DNA of 64,000 nt from positions 79,150 through 143,149 of the forward strand of contig NW_025317403.1 of the NCBI RefSeq assembly GCF_018873765.1, in the 5' to 3' direction. Source of the DNA: Telopea speciosissima (taxonomy: Eukaryota; Streptophyta; Magnoliopsida; Proteales; Proteaceae). A program made the position numbers and the translations under genes. The notes beneath the pieces were generated by a model, which saw only the letters and a list, made by a program, of their open reading frames with translations, was not told the origin of the DNA and ran no database searches. Below, one piece after another: positions 25,741-37,012 of this stretch (position 1 is its first letter; each line of letters starts with the position of its first letter).

Positions 25741-28044
25741 CTGGCCAAGCATTGCTGCCTCTGCTTCAATTCCTCCAACGCCCCATCCAGCATCTCCTAA
25801 CCCATCGATCATAGTTGTATGGGAATCAGTTCCAACCATACTATCAGGGTACAGCAGGCTATCAGTGTTGAATACAACCCGAGATCAAGGTATTCCAGGT
25901 TAACCTGAGTTTCAATAGTAATTTACTCAGTACATAAATATAAAAAATGATAACATTAGTGTGAGTAACACAAGCCCATTTGAAGATTTCATATATTCTA
26001 CTTATCAATTGAGAGAAGGAATATTTAGAGACAGAATAAAGGAAGGAATTATGTAGATCTGAAATCTAAAGGTAGAACCCATGTCACGTAATATTGCTAT
26101 TTCTGATGATAGTAACTCCCTAACCTGATGCACGATACCAGAGCCTGGAGGAACAACAAACATGTTGTGAAAAGCAGTAGATCCCCATTTAAGAAAAGCA
26201 AAGCTCTCCTTGTTCCTCTGGAATTCAAGATCCATATTTGCCTTCACTGCATTTTCTGATCTTGCTACATCCATCTGAACAGAATGATCAACAACAAGAT
26301 CCACTGGGACCTGCATAAAATATCAATTTTTAGAAGAAAGTTAGGAAACCTTCCCCCAAAGGAAAGAAAATATATAATAGAAATACAAGAATAACAGGAA
26401 TACATCTTACACTCAAAATATTAAATGCAGAAAAAGGTCATCTAGAGAAAAAGAACATTAAAATAAAGTGGAATGAGTGACACAGAATCAAATATATGCT
26501 CTATAATGTTACCTAGAAAGAAGAACAGAAGTAGTTCATCGAAGGCCACTTCAGTAATTATTAGTTCCTCACTGTTTTCATGATGGGGAAGATTTTGGAT
26601 GTCCAACCCCGAAGAACTTACAAGGAATAAATATATATTTTTTTTTCGATAAGTAAGGAATAAATATTGTAATGAAAAGGAAAAATATCACCACCTACCA
26701 AGGGGTTAATCTTGCTAGAATCACTGCCAAGCTTGTTCATAGCATCCCTCATGCAAGCAAGGTCCACCACAACTGGTACACCAGTAAAATCCTAACCAAC
26801 AAATGTAGGTCATAAAATTTGGCAGAAATGTAATAAATTAAAACTACTGTGCAATTACATCTTCAAAAAACAAAACTACTACATAATTAGCATAACGATA
26901 AACACCTGCAGGAGAACACGGGCAGGCTTGAAAGGAATCTCGACTTGTTTGGGAGAAGTATTCTCCCAATCAATAATCTTCTCAACATCTTCCTTGGTGA
27001 CTTGGAAGTTGTCACAGTTACGGATTGCCGATTCAAGAAGGATCCTGACGGAGTACGGCAACTTATCTGTGATGCACACAATGTAAAGATGAGTGGATTT
27101 CTAAGAGATTGTGATTTTGGGAACCTGATAACAATATAAAAATTCAGAGTATTTCAAACTTCAAATCCGAGATAGGCTCATAAAATAGAAGGTCTCCTTC
27201 AATGCTGAAGAGAAACGGGAACTCATGAGGGGAAACAAGAAAAAAGGAACGTCATGAAGTCCAAGACCAACCTAAAGGATGACAAAATATATAATTTGCA
27301 CATAGGAGCAGAAGAACAAAGGGGAGCAGCGATAATGCCACTTACCGATCCTTGGATCAGTCAGAGCAGGTAGGCTATAGTACTTTCCAAACTCGCCACC
27401 CCCAGAAGATTTCCCTTGAAAGTATTCTCAGCAGCTGATCCAACACATATTCACAAACAGAACTCAATCAATTATGTCGATCTCTGGAACAGTATTAACT
27501 CGAGAATCTAACCATCTATACAAATCGTCTTTCTCTAGTAATACGCTGAGTTGGATTAGTTAATCCAACAATTTAAGTTGTTCTCTCAATACATAAAAAG
27601 CATAAATCAGCGATGAATATTCATAAAAGAACTCTCATCAACCAAGGCACATTTGTAATCCATCTGGTCCGATTTCAAAACACTACTCAGAAATTAAAGC
27701 AAATATCTCCAGGAAGAACGAAACAGGTCTGCGTCGAAAGTCGTACCCATAGTAGCGATCTTGCGCTGAAAGCGTTCAATCACAGGAGCAGCAGTCCTGG
27801 TCTGAGCCCTAAGACTAGCAGGAGACCTCCAATCGACACCGTGGCTCCAGCGAGGAACCGAGGATCGGATGGAACGGATAGCAGTGGAGAAGCAAAGTGA
27901 TCGGGCTTTGATGAGAGAAGGAGAGGAGGAGCGAGGAAGAGGAGAAGTTAGGGTTCTAGAGATGGAAGGCAAGGATAAGGATGATAAGAAACGAACCCTA
28001 GAAGCTCTGAGCAGCACCGCTGACGAAGAAGCGGTTATATACAG
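25741..28044 (-). pseudogene. ACO: Mitochondrial-type aconitate hydratase, 5' six exons only
   Basis: Aconitase interconverts citrate and isocitrate with a [4Fe-4S] cluster. Minus-strand exons: 28044-27747 (Ser/Arg-rich transit peptide), 27414-27346 (GGGEFGKYYSLPALTDPRI), 27066-26906 ([20 protein letters not shown] through [10 protein letters not shown]), 26791-26699 ([20 protein letters not shown]), 26310-26125 ([20 protein letters not shown] through [16 protein letters not shown]) and 25904-25741 (VNLEYL, then [19 protein letters not shown]). Together these are about the first third of a ~990-aa enzyme; no exon continuing PMSMVLPG is found, so the cluster cysteines and C-terminal domain are absent. 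Defects: the family's usual ATG before YITASSSA is CTG at 28044-28042; a +2 frameshift lies in exon 6 after VNLEYL; the loop normally GLGVAGWGVGG reads GLGDAGWG. Exon 2 keeps frame only with the inner acceptor at 27415. Introns show it came by DNA duplication. Confidence 0.88.
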
Positions 28045-28466
28045 TCGCGGAATGCTTACCTGTGAGTGATCGTGTGAGAGAAAGCGAAAGAAAGAGGGGG
28101 GAAAGAGAAAAAGGAAAGTTGATTTGAAATAGAGAAGAAAAAACGGTTAAATATCTAGAGGTTGTTGCGTCAAAGACACGCAATCTGTAGTAACGGTCCG
28201 AATTCGCGTCAATTAAAGTAAGGCGGTACTTACCAAAAAACAAATAAGGCTGTTTGTATTTTTAATTTTTTGTTTTTTTTGTTTTTGGGTAAAAGTAAAC
28301 TGGGTAATCACCACGCGGTATTTTACAGAATTCTTGCTGAGCCAAAAGGAATTTAAATTGGAAATCGATATCATTGAATTGAGTCCTAGAATTTATATTT
28401 TTTTTACAAAAAAAAAAAATTTCCTAGAAACCCCCAGAATCGGTATGCAATAAGCCAATAACTTAT

Positions 28467-29985
28467 AGGGAAATTTTCATTGACATTCCTTCCAATAGCC
28501 CGTTAAATTAATGCCATCCAACTAAGGGGCCAAAATATCAATTTTTGCCCAAAAACTAACCGGGTTAATTGAGTTGAATGAAAATGACTAAGCTACCTTT
28601 TACACTAAAAATATAAGAAACTCAGCCCCACTCTATTTTTTACCCAAAAAAAAAAACCCTTCAAACAAAGCTATAAAACGAATTGTTTGGAGCAGAGGCC
28701 GAACCCCTTAGATCGACGCCGCTGCAAGTCTGATAATAGTCTGTTGTAAAACGAATTGTTTGTAGCTTTCAGAAATTGATTTTGTTGTTGGCCTTGGAGG
28801 TAGATTAGGGTTTCAAACCCAGATGAGCAATGGCTTCCAAGGGTCTTCCGCTGGATTAGGGTTCAAACCCAGATGAACAATGGCTTCCAGTGTGAAATTG
28901 GAACTGAAGAAGATGATTGAAGAGCTGGATTTGTCCGATGTGAGGCGGGGGAGACTGGAGAGAGTGGTGGCGGGGTTGCAGCGGAGCGAGAGAAGTAACC
29001 GGCATTCTTTTGTTGCTTCACTGCTCTCATCTCACCTCTTCTAGCTATAGGCGGTATCAAGGGCTTCTCTGGCGAGGCCATCAGTCCCAATTTCGGGAAA
29101 AAGAGAAGGATTCATGGCCTTTGAACGAGACTAGGGAAGCAAATCAGATGGCTGATCTGGTCGATCTATACTCCATTGCGTCAAATCGCCGGCAAACGTC
29201 TGAGATCTTCATCGTTTCCTCCTTCGTCCTTTTATTTCTTTTTTCCAAATTTAGGGTTTGGATCGCACAAAGGTGTGACACCCTTGTCCCAACTTTGAAA
29301 GAGAATGGATAAGAGGTTGGGGTTTTTCAAGTCTACTCTGTTGCAAGTCTACCAAGTGCCAAAACAGCCAAGAAGATAAGAATGAGATGTTAATTAAACT
29401 TAAAACTGGAAACCCAGTTTGGATTTTGGTTTATGATGGTGGGTTTTGGTTGGATCTTTAGGATTCAATTCTTTGTTTTCAAAAATTATGAGAAAATTAT
29501 ACTTCTCTGTTCAGTGTCTTAAAAAAAACCCACATTTTTATGGGAGAGGTTTTAAGGTATGCGAAAGGGAGAAGAAGAAGAAGAAGCAAGGAGAGAATAG
29601 GATAAAATGGAAAGGGAAAGTGCACCTATGTATGGGGTTGGATTGCTGAGAGCATGGTGGGGCAGGGGAGACTGGAGAGGGTGGTGGGGGGTTGCAGGGA
29701 TGGGAGAATAAGAGCGACAGATGGAGGCTGAGGTGGTGGTGGTGGTGCTGGCGGTGGCGGTGGCGGCGGCGACGGCAAAAAACAGCAGAAGGAGAAGAAG
29801 GAAAGAAGAAGAAATAAAAACAATGGCAAAATTGTCTTTACAAAAAACCTAACATGTTGACATCATTAATTAACAGTTAAAAGGCTTTTTCCCTTAGTTT
29901 TTGGGCCAAACTTGATATTTTGGCCCTGAGTGGGGTGGCATTAATTTAATGGGCTATCGGAGGGGGTGTCGATGAAAATTTCCCT
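28467..29985. mobile_element. Long-TIR MULE-like element (1.5 kb, non-autonomous)
   Basis: Terminal inverted repeats of about 90 bp: the left end (28467 on, AGGGAAATTTTCATTGACA) matches the reverse complement of the right end (to 29985, AGGGAAATTTTCATCGACA), and the match continues through TAATGCCA and the GGCCAAAATATCAA block. The flanks AACTTAT at 28460-28466 and 29986-29992 are an exact 7-bp direct repeat, a plausible but slightly short target duplication for a Mutator-like element (usually 9 bp). No transposase is present. The interior contains GC-richer gene-like sequence and a GGT/GGC-rich patch around 29720-29775, so it may have acquired host sequence. Confidence 0.75.
28880..29044 (+). 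other. 54-aa open frame inside the MULE-like element
   Basis: The ATG at 28880 opens a frame starting MASSVKLELKKMIEELDLSD and ending SLLSSHLF before TAG. It is rich in charged residues (KLELKKMIEELD, RRGRLERVV) and may form a helix. I do not recognise the family. A second ATG context in a near-duplicate sits upstream near 28823. It may be a captured exon or chance. Confidence 0.2.
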
Positions 29986-29999
29986 AACTTATAACATTC

Positions 30000-30870
30000 C
30001 CAACTTATCCCCAAACAAGGAGGATTAACATAACCACATAAACATACAAATTGACTATTATTATGTACTCCCCTCTACATTACCATGGGCATTAGGTGTT
30101 TGAAAATAAGTCTGGATCCTTTAGAAGCCATAAAGGGCATACTCAGTGCAAGGTACTGGGCCTTACCCCTACTTACGTAGAGAGGTCGTTTCCTAATTTG
30201 AACCCGTGACCACTTGGTCACAATTGAGCCACCTTACCGTTGCACCAAAGCCCGCCCTGGATCCTTTAGAAGTAATGTTTTCAAGAAATATTGGGTAGCA
30301 ATTACCGCACTAGAAGTAGCCCCAAGAAGCAAATTTTGACTAGTTGATTTAACAATATCATGGCTAGTTCCCATTATAAGCATGTCATCCACATATAAAA
30401 TTATAAACACACATTTGTTATGGTGAAATTTAATATACAAACATCTATCATAATCATTTACATGAAAACCATTTGAGATTAGGACATTGTCAAATTTTTC
30501 ATGCCATTGTTTTGGTATTATTTTAAGTCATATGAAGAACGCATAAGCTTACAAATCTTATGTTCTCCACCTGGAACAACATATCCTTTTGGTTGTTTGA
30601 TATAGATTTCTTCCTCTACGTCTTCATTTAGGAAACTGTCTTTATATCCACTTGATGTATAACAAGCTTGTACATCGATTCAACAGCAATCAATAGCCTA
30701 ATAGTTGCTATTCTAGCAACAGGAAAAAAAGTATCATAATAGTCTATATCCTCTATTCTACCTAAATCCTTTGAGAATTAGTCTAGCTTTGAATTTGTCA
30801 AGAGATCCATTAGGTTTGAATTTCTTCATGAAGATTCACTTTGTGTGAAGAACCTTAGTCCCTGGAAGAA
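30000..30870 (-). pseudogene. Ty1/copia reverse-transcriptase relic
   Basis: On the minus strand, frame-shifted pieces read FKPNGSLDKFKARL, a NEDVEEEIYIKQPKGYVVPGG-like segment, HKICKLMRSSYDLK, then KFHHNKCVFIILYVDDMLI with the catalytic YVDD, and TSHDIVKSTSQNLL. This is the copia RT order. Stops and frame changes are frequent, no LTRs are seen nearby, and a SINE interrupts it at 30128-30256. It is much more decayed than the copia element at 53596-59424 and of a different lineage. Confidence 0.8.
30128..30256 (-). mobile_element. tRNA-derived SINE, copy 1
   Basis: Read on the minus strand it begins GGGCGGGCTTTGGTGCAACG, with an A-box-like TGGTGCAACGG and a B-box-like GGTCACGGGTTCAAATT, and continues GTAGGGGTAAGGCCCAGTA. 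It is flanked by an exact 16-bp target duplication, CTGGATCCTTTAGAAG, at 30112-30127 and 30257-30272. It sits inside the copia RT relic. The same family occurs at 46755. Confidence 0.85.
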
Positions 30871-30939
30871 GGTTAACTAACTCCCGTGTGTAATTAACAA
30901 TGATGGATTCTAATTTTTTATTTTTTATTTTTGGTCGGA

Positions 30940-31065
30940 AAGGAATTTACTGAATAAAAGAGTCATGTGAATGAACAGCCTGTAGCTTCAGACAAATAAC
31001 AAAGGTCATGAAAGCACAGAATGGAACACGGCCAACCTGTAAGACACATGTGTAGATACCACGGT
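30940..31065. repeat. Dispersed repeat (copy at 43862-43970)
   Basis: Shares TGAATAAAAGAG(C/T)CATGTGAA, ACAGCCT(G/C)TAGCTT and GGAATGGAACA(C/T)GGCCAA with 43862-43970. Identity and full extent would need alignment. No coding potential. Confidence 0.6.
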
Positions 31066-32989
31066 CCGAATCCTGGTGGGAATTGGTTTTCGCTTGGTCT
31101 GTTGGTGAAGAAAGGAGTGTCGTATGACGTGAGGGTTTGTGGATGGCATCGAATCTTGACGTATCAACATAGGGGTTGGGGTCATGCTTCATAAATTAAA
31201 ATAAATGGAGTTGCCACCTAGCCCCATCCGGGGTGAGCGCAAAGGGCTGTTACGAAAAACAACGCCCAGAGTGGTGATTTGCAAAAGAAAACAAAAACAG
31301 AGAGAGAATAAACAACACACAACACAGAGATTTACGTGGTTCACCTCCAAAATGAAAGCTACGTCCAAGGCCGAGCAGTAGAACAGGTTTCACTATTTCT
31401 TTAAAATGTTACAAACCCTCATAACCCTATCTCAAAGAAATAAAAATAATATATAGGAAAACCCTAACCCCAGAAAGTACAAAAATGCCCCTAGCCCAAA
31501 GAATGCCAAAAAACCTGGGCCAAACCAAAACATAACACATGGCTCAAAAGTACTCATTTCGAAGATCTCGACGAGGCCGACACAACTCCAAGCCTTTGGC
31601 ATGGATCCCAACCATTTTTCGGCATTCCGAGATCGTTTCGAGGTCGAAACGGCCCTCCGAAGGTCTCAACTGCGCTTTCTGGACCAAATCAGGCTTCACC
31701 AACAACAAGGGCTAGGTGATTCCATATGGTTTGGTAAGAAATTGTGGATAAGTGGTCAGGTTATAAGTGTGGGAAGCTATTAGCACCCCATCTCGCCTGG
31801 TTAAACCAATCTTTCTATTAGATTCTAAATTTATAAGATTCTCCCATAATAACACGTCTTATACCAACATGCAAGGTTAAATTATGATGCATCAAACATT
31901 AAAAAAAAAAAAAAAAAAAAAAGAATCATTTACTATGTACACTAAAGTGAACTACTTTAATGGTCTACATTATATTAAATAGAGGATGATATGAAAATAT
32001 ACATTTACTTAAAAAGTGGAAAAGGCAAAATGTTCAGTTGCTTTTGTATCTATGTCCGTATCCGTTTAGCACTAACCGAATCCATCCGAAAGCTAATCGG
32101 ATGTGGATGTGGATGCGGATATAACACTATCCGAGCCAAATCCAATCCGTTTGCAGCCCTAGATGGAGGATCCAGCCTAGTCAAAACAGAAAATATATAT
32201 ATATCAACCATGAAATATCATTATCTTTCTATTAATTTTTTTTCAAATTTTATTAAATAGAAAAAAAAATTAAAAAAAAATTTCTTGTTCTTCCCTATTT
32301 CTCAATGATTTTGGCAAAACCAATCGTCAACACATGAATATTTCATGTTCTTAATCCCAAAGTAGCATTCTCCAATCCTTCACATGCGATGTGATTTGGT
32401 GCGATAACTATGATGCCGATGGAAAGGAGCTGTGACTATACGTGATCCCTCAAGAACTTGGTATTCACCCCAATCTACCAAATGAGCATCCAAAAATAAA
32501 ATTCGTTCAAGATTTACTTGTGAGAGTTATCAACCAGGTTACCTCAATGAAGATAAAACACAAAATATAAAATAGAGTTTAAAAAAAAAAACAAAAGGGG
32601 TCAAGATTCAGGTTGCACAAATTTGTGATGTAAAGAACATCAAAACAATAGAACACTGACAAACAAAGGTGGATCCATGTGATAGAAAACTCACACATCT
32701 TATTAATTAAATTTTAACTCCAAACAAGGAGGGGAAGATGTTAAAATTAAATTCAATTTGACAAACAAATTACAAAAATACATGAATATTTTATAATGAA
32801 ATAACATCTTGTACTATATGGAATTTTTTAGCCCCTTGTCATGCTTCTCTTAGACTGAAATATAATGGATGACATAGGCATGGGATGAACTATTATATGA
32901 ACTCACTTGCACACATTCAAATTCTACTACATAGCAAGTAAATTCGATCATGCTACATGAATAATATCACAAAACATTATTACATTTAA
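31066..32989. other. AT-rich intergenic sequence with repeat debris, no gene
   Basis: Contains an ACACAGAGATTTACGTGGTT motif near 31317 (common near ends of plant repeats), an oligo-A run at 31901-31922, a decayed relative of the hAT MITE at 32051-32161, and from about 32360 a block duplicated at 41560-42000. Open frames here are short and unsupported. Confidence 0.5.
32051..32161. mobile_element. Decayed copy of the hAT-type MITE family
   Basis: Shares TCCGTATCCGTTTAGCACTA, CCGAAAGCTAATCGGATG and the terminal TTTGCAGCCCTA (compare TTTACATCCCTA) with the intact element at 61664-61919. The left terminus is lost. Confidence 0.65.
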
Positions 32990-33129
32990 GGGATGATGTT
33001 CTCTACCTGGGAGCGCAAGCTACGCCTAGACACATGGGGTGGAATGGGCACGTCATTTCGATCATTCAGGGGGCCGGCTGGTCATTTCGTCCACCCCCAT
33101 GTGTCTCCCAGTGCAGAGAACATTTTCCC
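32990..33129. mobile_element. MULE-type MITE (140 bp)
   Basis: The left end GGGATGATGTTCTCTACC and the right end in reverse (GGGAAAATGTTCTCTGCA) form terminal inverted repeats that continue into CTGGGAG. Flanking 9-mers TACATTTAA and TAAATTTAT agree at 7 of 9 positions. The paralogous block at 41.6-42.0 kb lacks it. Same family as 40355-40492. Confidence 0.68.
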
Positions 33130-33778
33130 TAAATTTATATTCCCCCCCCCCCCCCCAAAAAAAAACAAGAAAAAGAAAAAAGAATTTAGTAACCACTAGT
33201 CCTCCATGTACTGACCTTTTCCACTTAGAATCAGTTTTTAGTTATCAGTACGCATATTGGTCGCAACTACCAATATTGATATGCATCATTAGAATCGGTT
33301 CATATCAGTCCGATTTGAGATTAAAAACAAAAAAATCCAATCGGTGGTATATTAGTATCACTCTGGCGATACAAATATGTATCAGGTCAAATTATACCGA
33401 TACTTAGAACAATGCTTCGAATTTTAGCCCTTAAGCCTCCCCCCTCCCCCCAAAAAAAAGGATATATTTGGCATTCCAATAATTTGATTAGATAGATCCA
33501 TGTAGATTCACAACTTATCAAATTCCATAAAAAAAATCAATCACATGACCATTGAGTATCATACATTTTTTTTTGAACCAATGACATGTTGCCTAAAATT
33601 GACTCATCAGTTGAATCACATTTTTTTTTTTGGGTGTAGGAATCAAATGGTAATTAATATGTAATGTGATATACAAAAGATGTCGAAGGGTGCCCAGCTG
33701 CCTATAGGCCTCTTTTTTTTTTTAGAGGGGGGGGGGGGGGAGTTGTTGATTTTCATTTGTTTTGCTTGTTTGAAGTTA

Positions 33779-33928
33779 GGGAGATAGAACGCTAACCGGT
33801 GCTATGTGTGGGCATGTATCTGCACCCAGACAAAGCCCGATGCAACAAGAGGGGTGTGGCGGTCTTTTCGCGCCAAGCTATGTTCGGGCAGGGAGGTACA
33901 CGCAGCACCTGCTAGCGTTCCTTTTCCC
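33779..33928. mobile_element. MULE-type MITE (150 bp) with 9-bp TSD
   Basis: Terminal inverted repeats of about 30 bp (left GGGAGATAGAACGCTAACCG; right in reverse GGGAAAAGGAACGCTAGCAG). The target duplication is TTGAAGTTA at 33770-33778 and TTGAAGTTG at 33929-33937 (8 of 9). The duplicated block near 42270-42290 has the uninterrupted site, supporting insertion. Confidence 0.8.
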
Positions 33929-34146
33929 TTGAAGTTGTTATTCCTAATCCTATAAATGAACCTACTCTTTTTCCCTTTTTCCCTCCCTCGGAAGTTGACT
34001 TGTTCTCAACATTACATTACCTAAAGAAAAAAAAAGTAGTTTTATTACTAACTGTTTGAAGCTGCACAGGCAAGGTAAGGATGTGAAAGCATCTTAATGA
34101 TCAAGAAACTGACGTCCCTTCCCTCCCCACCCCCTTCCTTCCCTTC

Positions 34147-34389
34147 TAAGGGGATAAAAATACTCTGCAATGCTTAATCTTGCGGTGCCATAGCATTTCG
34201 GGTCTACTAGCTCGACACGTGTACGATGCTTCATCCAATGGTGTGAGCTCGAGCAGAAAGAAAAAAATAATAACTGGGTCTACTCGAGCTCACACTGTTG
34301 GATGAAGCATCTTCCACATGTCAAGCTCAGAGACCCGAACTGCAAAGGCACAACAAGATTAAGCACTGCAGAGGATTTTTATCCCCTAA
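34147..34389. repeat. Foldback element 1 (hairpin, ~105-bp arms)
   Basis: The left arm starts TAAGGGGATAAAAATACTC and passes through ATGCTTCATCCAATGGTGTG. The right arm is its near reverse complement, passing CACACTGTTGGATGAAGCAT and ending ATCCCCTAA. The loop is about 28 bp (A-rich). No coding content; it would form a long imperfect hairpin RNA if transcribed. Confidence 0.8.
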
Positions 34390-34406
34390 AGTAAGGTTCT
34401 TGAGGA

Positions 34407-34613
34407 TTAAAATCCTTTGCAGTGCACTGCAGTTCAGGTTTGGGAGCTTGACACATGGAAGATGCGACATCCAATGGTGCGAGCTCGATTGGCCCAGTTT
34501 TTTTTCTTTTTCCTCGAGCTTGACACTGTTGGATGTCGCATCTTCAACGTGTCAAACTCTCAAGCCCAAATTGCAGTGCACCGCTAGATCGGTGCATTGT
34601 AGAGGATTTTTTT
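34407..34613. repeat. Foldback element 2 (hairpin, related to element 1)
   Basis: Arms pair between AAGATGCGACATCCAATGG on the left and CTGTTGGATGTCGCATCTT on the right, with TTTGCAGTGCACTGCAG at the base and a T-rich loop. The arms resemble those of the hairpin 18 bp upstream, so the two are diverged copies of one unit. Confidence 0.75.
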
Positions 34614-35944
34614 TCCTTTTGAACAGCCCATTTAGAGAAACTTCTTTTACAGCTGGAAAAAAGCTTTGCAATCCAATGAAAAATTGATGCATAACCACAA
34701 CTACATGAATCAACTTAAATTGTGAGGGGGGGGGGGGGGAGGGGAGAGGAAGGAACCCTAAAAGTCATACCATTGTTTACAAAACGTCATCCAGTGTCTC
34801 TTGAATCTTGATAGGGTAAGGTTTTCTTGTGCCGCCAGGTAAGAGAAGCTTCTCTTACAGAGAAGGGGAAATGTTGGGTTCTGTAATCCAATGAAAAATA
34901 CATACATAAACACAACTACATGATTCAACTATGGTAACCCACCCCCTAAAAGAAATCAGTCACTGTTTACATCAACCATATACTATGGATTCTCCAAATT
35001 GAGTAATGCTCAAGGGTGGGCAAGATCACTGATTGTAAGATTTCTGACTAGGCAATATAACATAATAGAGCTCTTCAAATCCACCCAAAAAAAATAAAAA
35101 TCCCTCAAAAACAACAAACTTATACTATGGTTTTAAGCAGTGGAGTTATTTTATAATTCACTAGAAACACAAAAAAAAAAAAAAAGGCAATGAATGGGTT
35201 TACATAGATATAATGATCTATTTAGATCCTTTTCCCTATTTTCTTCAGGATAGAATGTGTGCTTCAATCCCATGGCAGGCAGGTGTGCGGCCAAAACTGA
35301 ATCTTCAGTAACAAAACTGCTATATTCCTCCTACACTTTAATAACTACATGTTGAGGACCAAACACATCATTTTTGGCTTCTTTTTTCCTTAGTTGGGGG
35401 GGGGGGGGTTGGTTCAATTCCTTGTTTTTCATGACAAATCATCATAAAAATTTCTCATAAAACTAATAATAAGCAGCCGTGATAACATAAAAGGACAAGC
35501 TTATTTGAACATAAATCTCAATCAAAGTGGTTAAAAAACACAACTTTTGGTACTCGTCAGTACCCTAGTTCCCCATGGCAAACAATTTATTTTCACCTTT
35601 AAATTCAGAGTAAACCAAAGTTGAACATTATTGAACCAATGACACGAAAGCTGCACGCAAAACATCATAATATTAAATTCTGGGGTTGGATACAGTCTAT
35701 ATATTCCATATATAGAAGTATCAAGCTTACTGAAGTTAAGATATCCCAGTGGACAATAGCAAAAGGTTAATTCAAATATACACAAATCAACACCGGTTTC
35801 AAAAGCAACAATTTAACTCTGTTGCCATACCTTAAATAAATCAGATTCAGAGATAATGAGTTGTATTAGAGAAATATAGAAAACAAGGAAACATTAAAAA
35901 CATTAAGATTCATATTGAATTTCAAATATTTAATATTTTCACAA
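34614..35944. other. AT-rich intergenic sequence with homopolymer runs, no gene
   Basis: Includes poly-G runs near 34726-34740 and 35396-35408. Two stretches (34660-34690 and 34890-34930) share CAATCCAATGAAAAAT and ACAACTACATGA, a small internal duplication. No domain-bearing frame was found. Confidence 0.5.
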
Positions 35945-37012
35945 TAGTTTCCTTCCACTGACTTCCTCAGATCCGAATCCTAGTTATGGCAGACCAATCT
36001 TCCTTTTCTCTTCGTAGTTGGTTACAAACTTCTCCAATAATGACTTATCACTCTTTATCAACACAGTTCTGATACCATGATCTCTCTCCACTAGAGCTTT
36101 CATTTGCAAAACTCGAACAGCTGAACACCTTGGGATAACTCCCTTCTCCAAGCTAAACCCAAGAATTTTTTAGTTCCTCACAATATCTGCCGATTCCCAA
36201 CCCATTTTTTTAACAAACAAATCCATGTGGCTCATAATCTTCTTTTCATACAGTGTCATAGACCAAGGATACCTCCTAAATACCATGAGAATCTTATTCT
36301 CAGAAAAGCCCCACCTTTGATATGCCTCCAATTTCTGCTTCCATGTCGATTTGTTCATTGATGCAAACCCATGGTCATTTTTATATGTCATCGATCTGAG
36401 ATAGCAAGTGAGTGAAGTCACAATATTTGACTCAGGTACTCCATTCTTCCTCAAGATTGCCATATTTTGAGCCACATTCTGTATATTGTAATTGATGTAA
36501 CGAGTCTGACGCTTTAGGTCGATAACAACATTCCCCACAGTCCCAACTCCCAACTAAACTCTTGAATAAATGATTTTCTTTTCTAATCTAGTGAACAAAA
36601 CCCTTCTATCTTTGGTGAGGATTTTGGCAATGTTAGGGCTCGAAAAGCCAAACGAATGGAAGAACTCAAGTTTAGGGAGCAGGTTCTTTGTAGGACTGGC
36701 AACGAGAAATGATGGACACTTTCTAATGAGATTGGAAACCTGCGCTTTGGTGAATCTGTGGTTTTTGAAGAGGGAAATAACCAAGTCTGGTCTATCAGAG
36801 AATTCAAAACCAACCTTCTTGGACGCAGAGATGACTGCTGCAGGTGAGAACCCACATGAGCTGATGAGGTAAGAGACCACGGAAGTCTCATATCTTGAGG
36901 CTTTTGAGGAGTCGCATTTGAGAGATGAATGGTTTTGCAGAAAAGCCAGTTGTGCAGTTGAATCTCTTACAGTTCTCCCAATTGGGACTCTTTTGAAGAG
37001 GAAGCTAAACAT
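35945..37012 (-). pseudogene. mTERF family gene, copy A (pseudogene)
   Basis: Starts like the intact copies (MFSFLFKRVPIGRT, Arg-containing presequence) and keeps about 150 residues of the mTERF helical repeat region (SSCGFSPAAVISASKKVGFE, PSFLVASPTKNLLPKLEFFH). It then shifts frame after EKKII near 36555. The second piece (36553-36170) reads GTVGNVVIDLKRQ and WKQKLEAYQRWGFSENKILM but lacks the roughly 30-residue segment that in B reads FKQTVEEIKQMDFNLSKY. A stop follows at 36170. The C-terminal remnant (LEKGVIPRCSAVRVLQMK, then SLLEKFVTNYEE) runs to about 35960 with another internal deletion. First member of the minus-strand cluster; not expected to make a working protein. Confidence 0.85.

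Noticed and set aside
29626-29829. Proline-rich 67-aa frame
   Set aside because: Translation of a GGT/GGC repeat inside the long-TIR element.
34298-34687. 129-aa frame across the hairpins
   Set aside because: It follows the inverted repeats, no domain, not conserved between the two arms.
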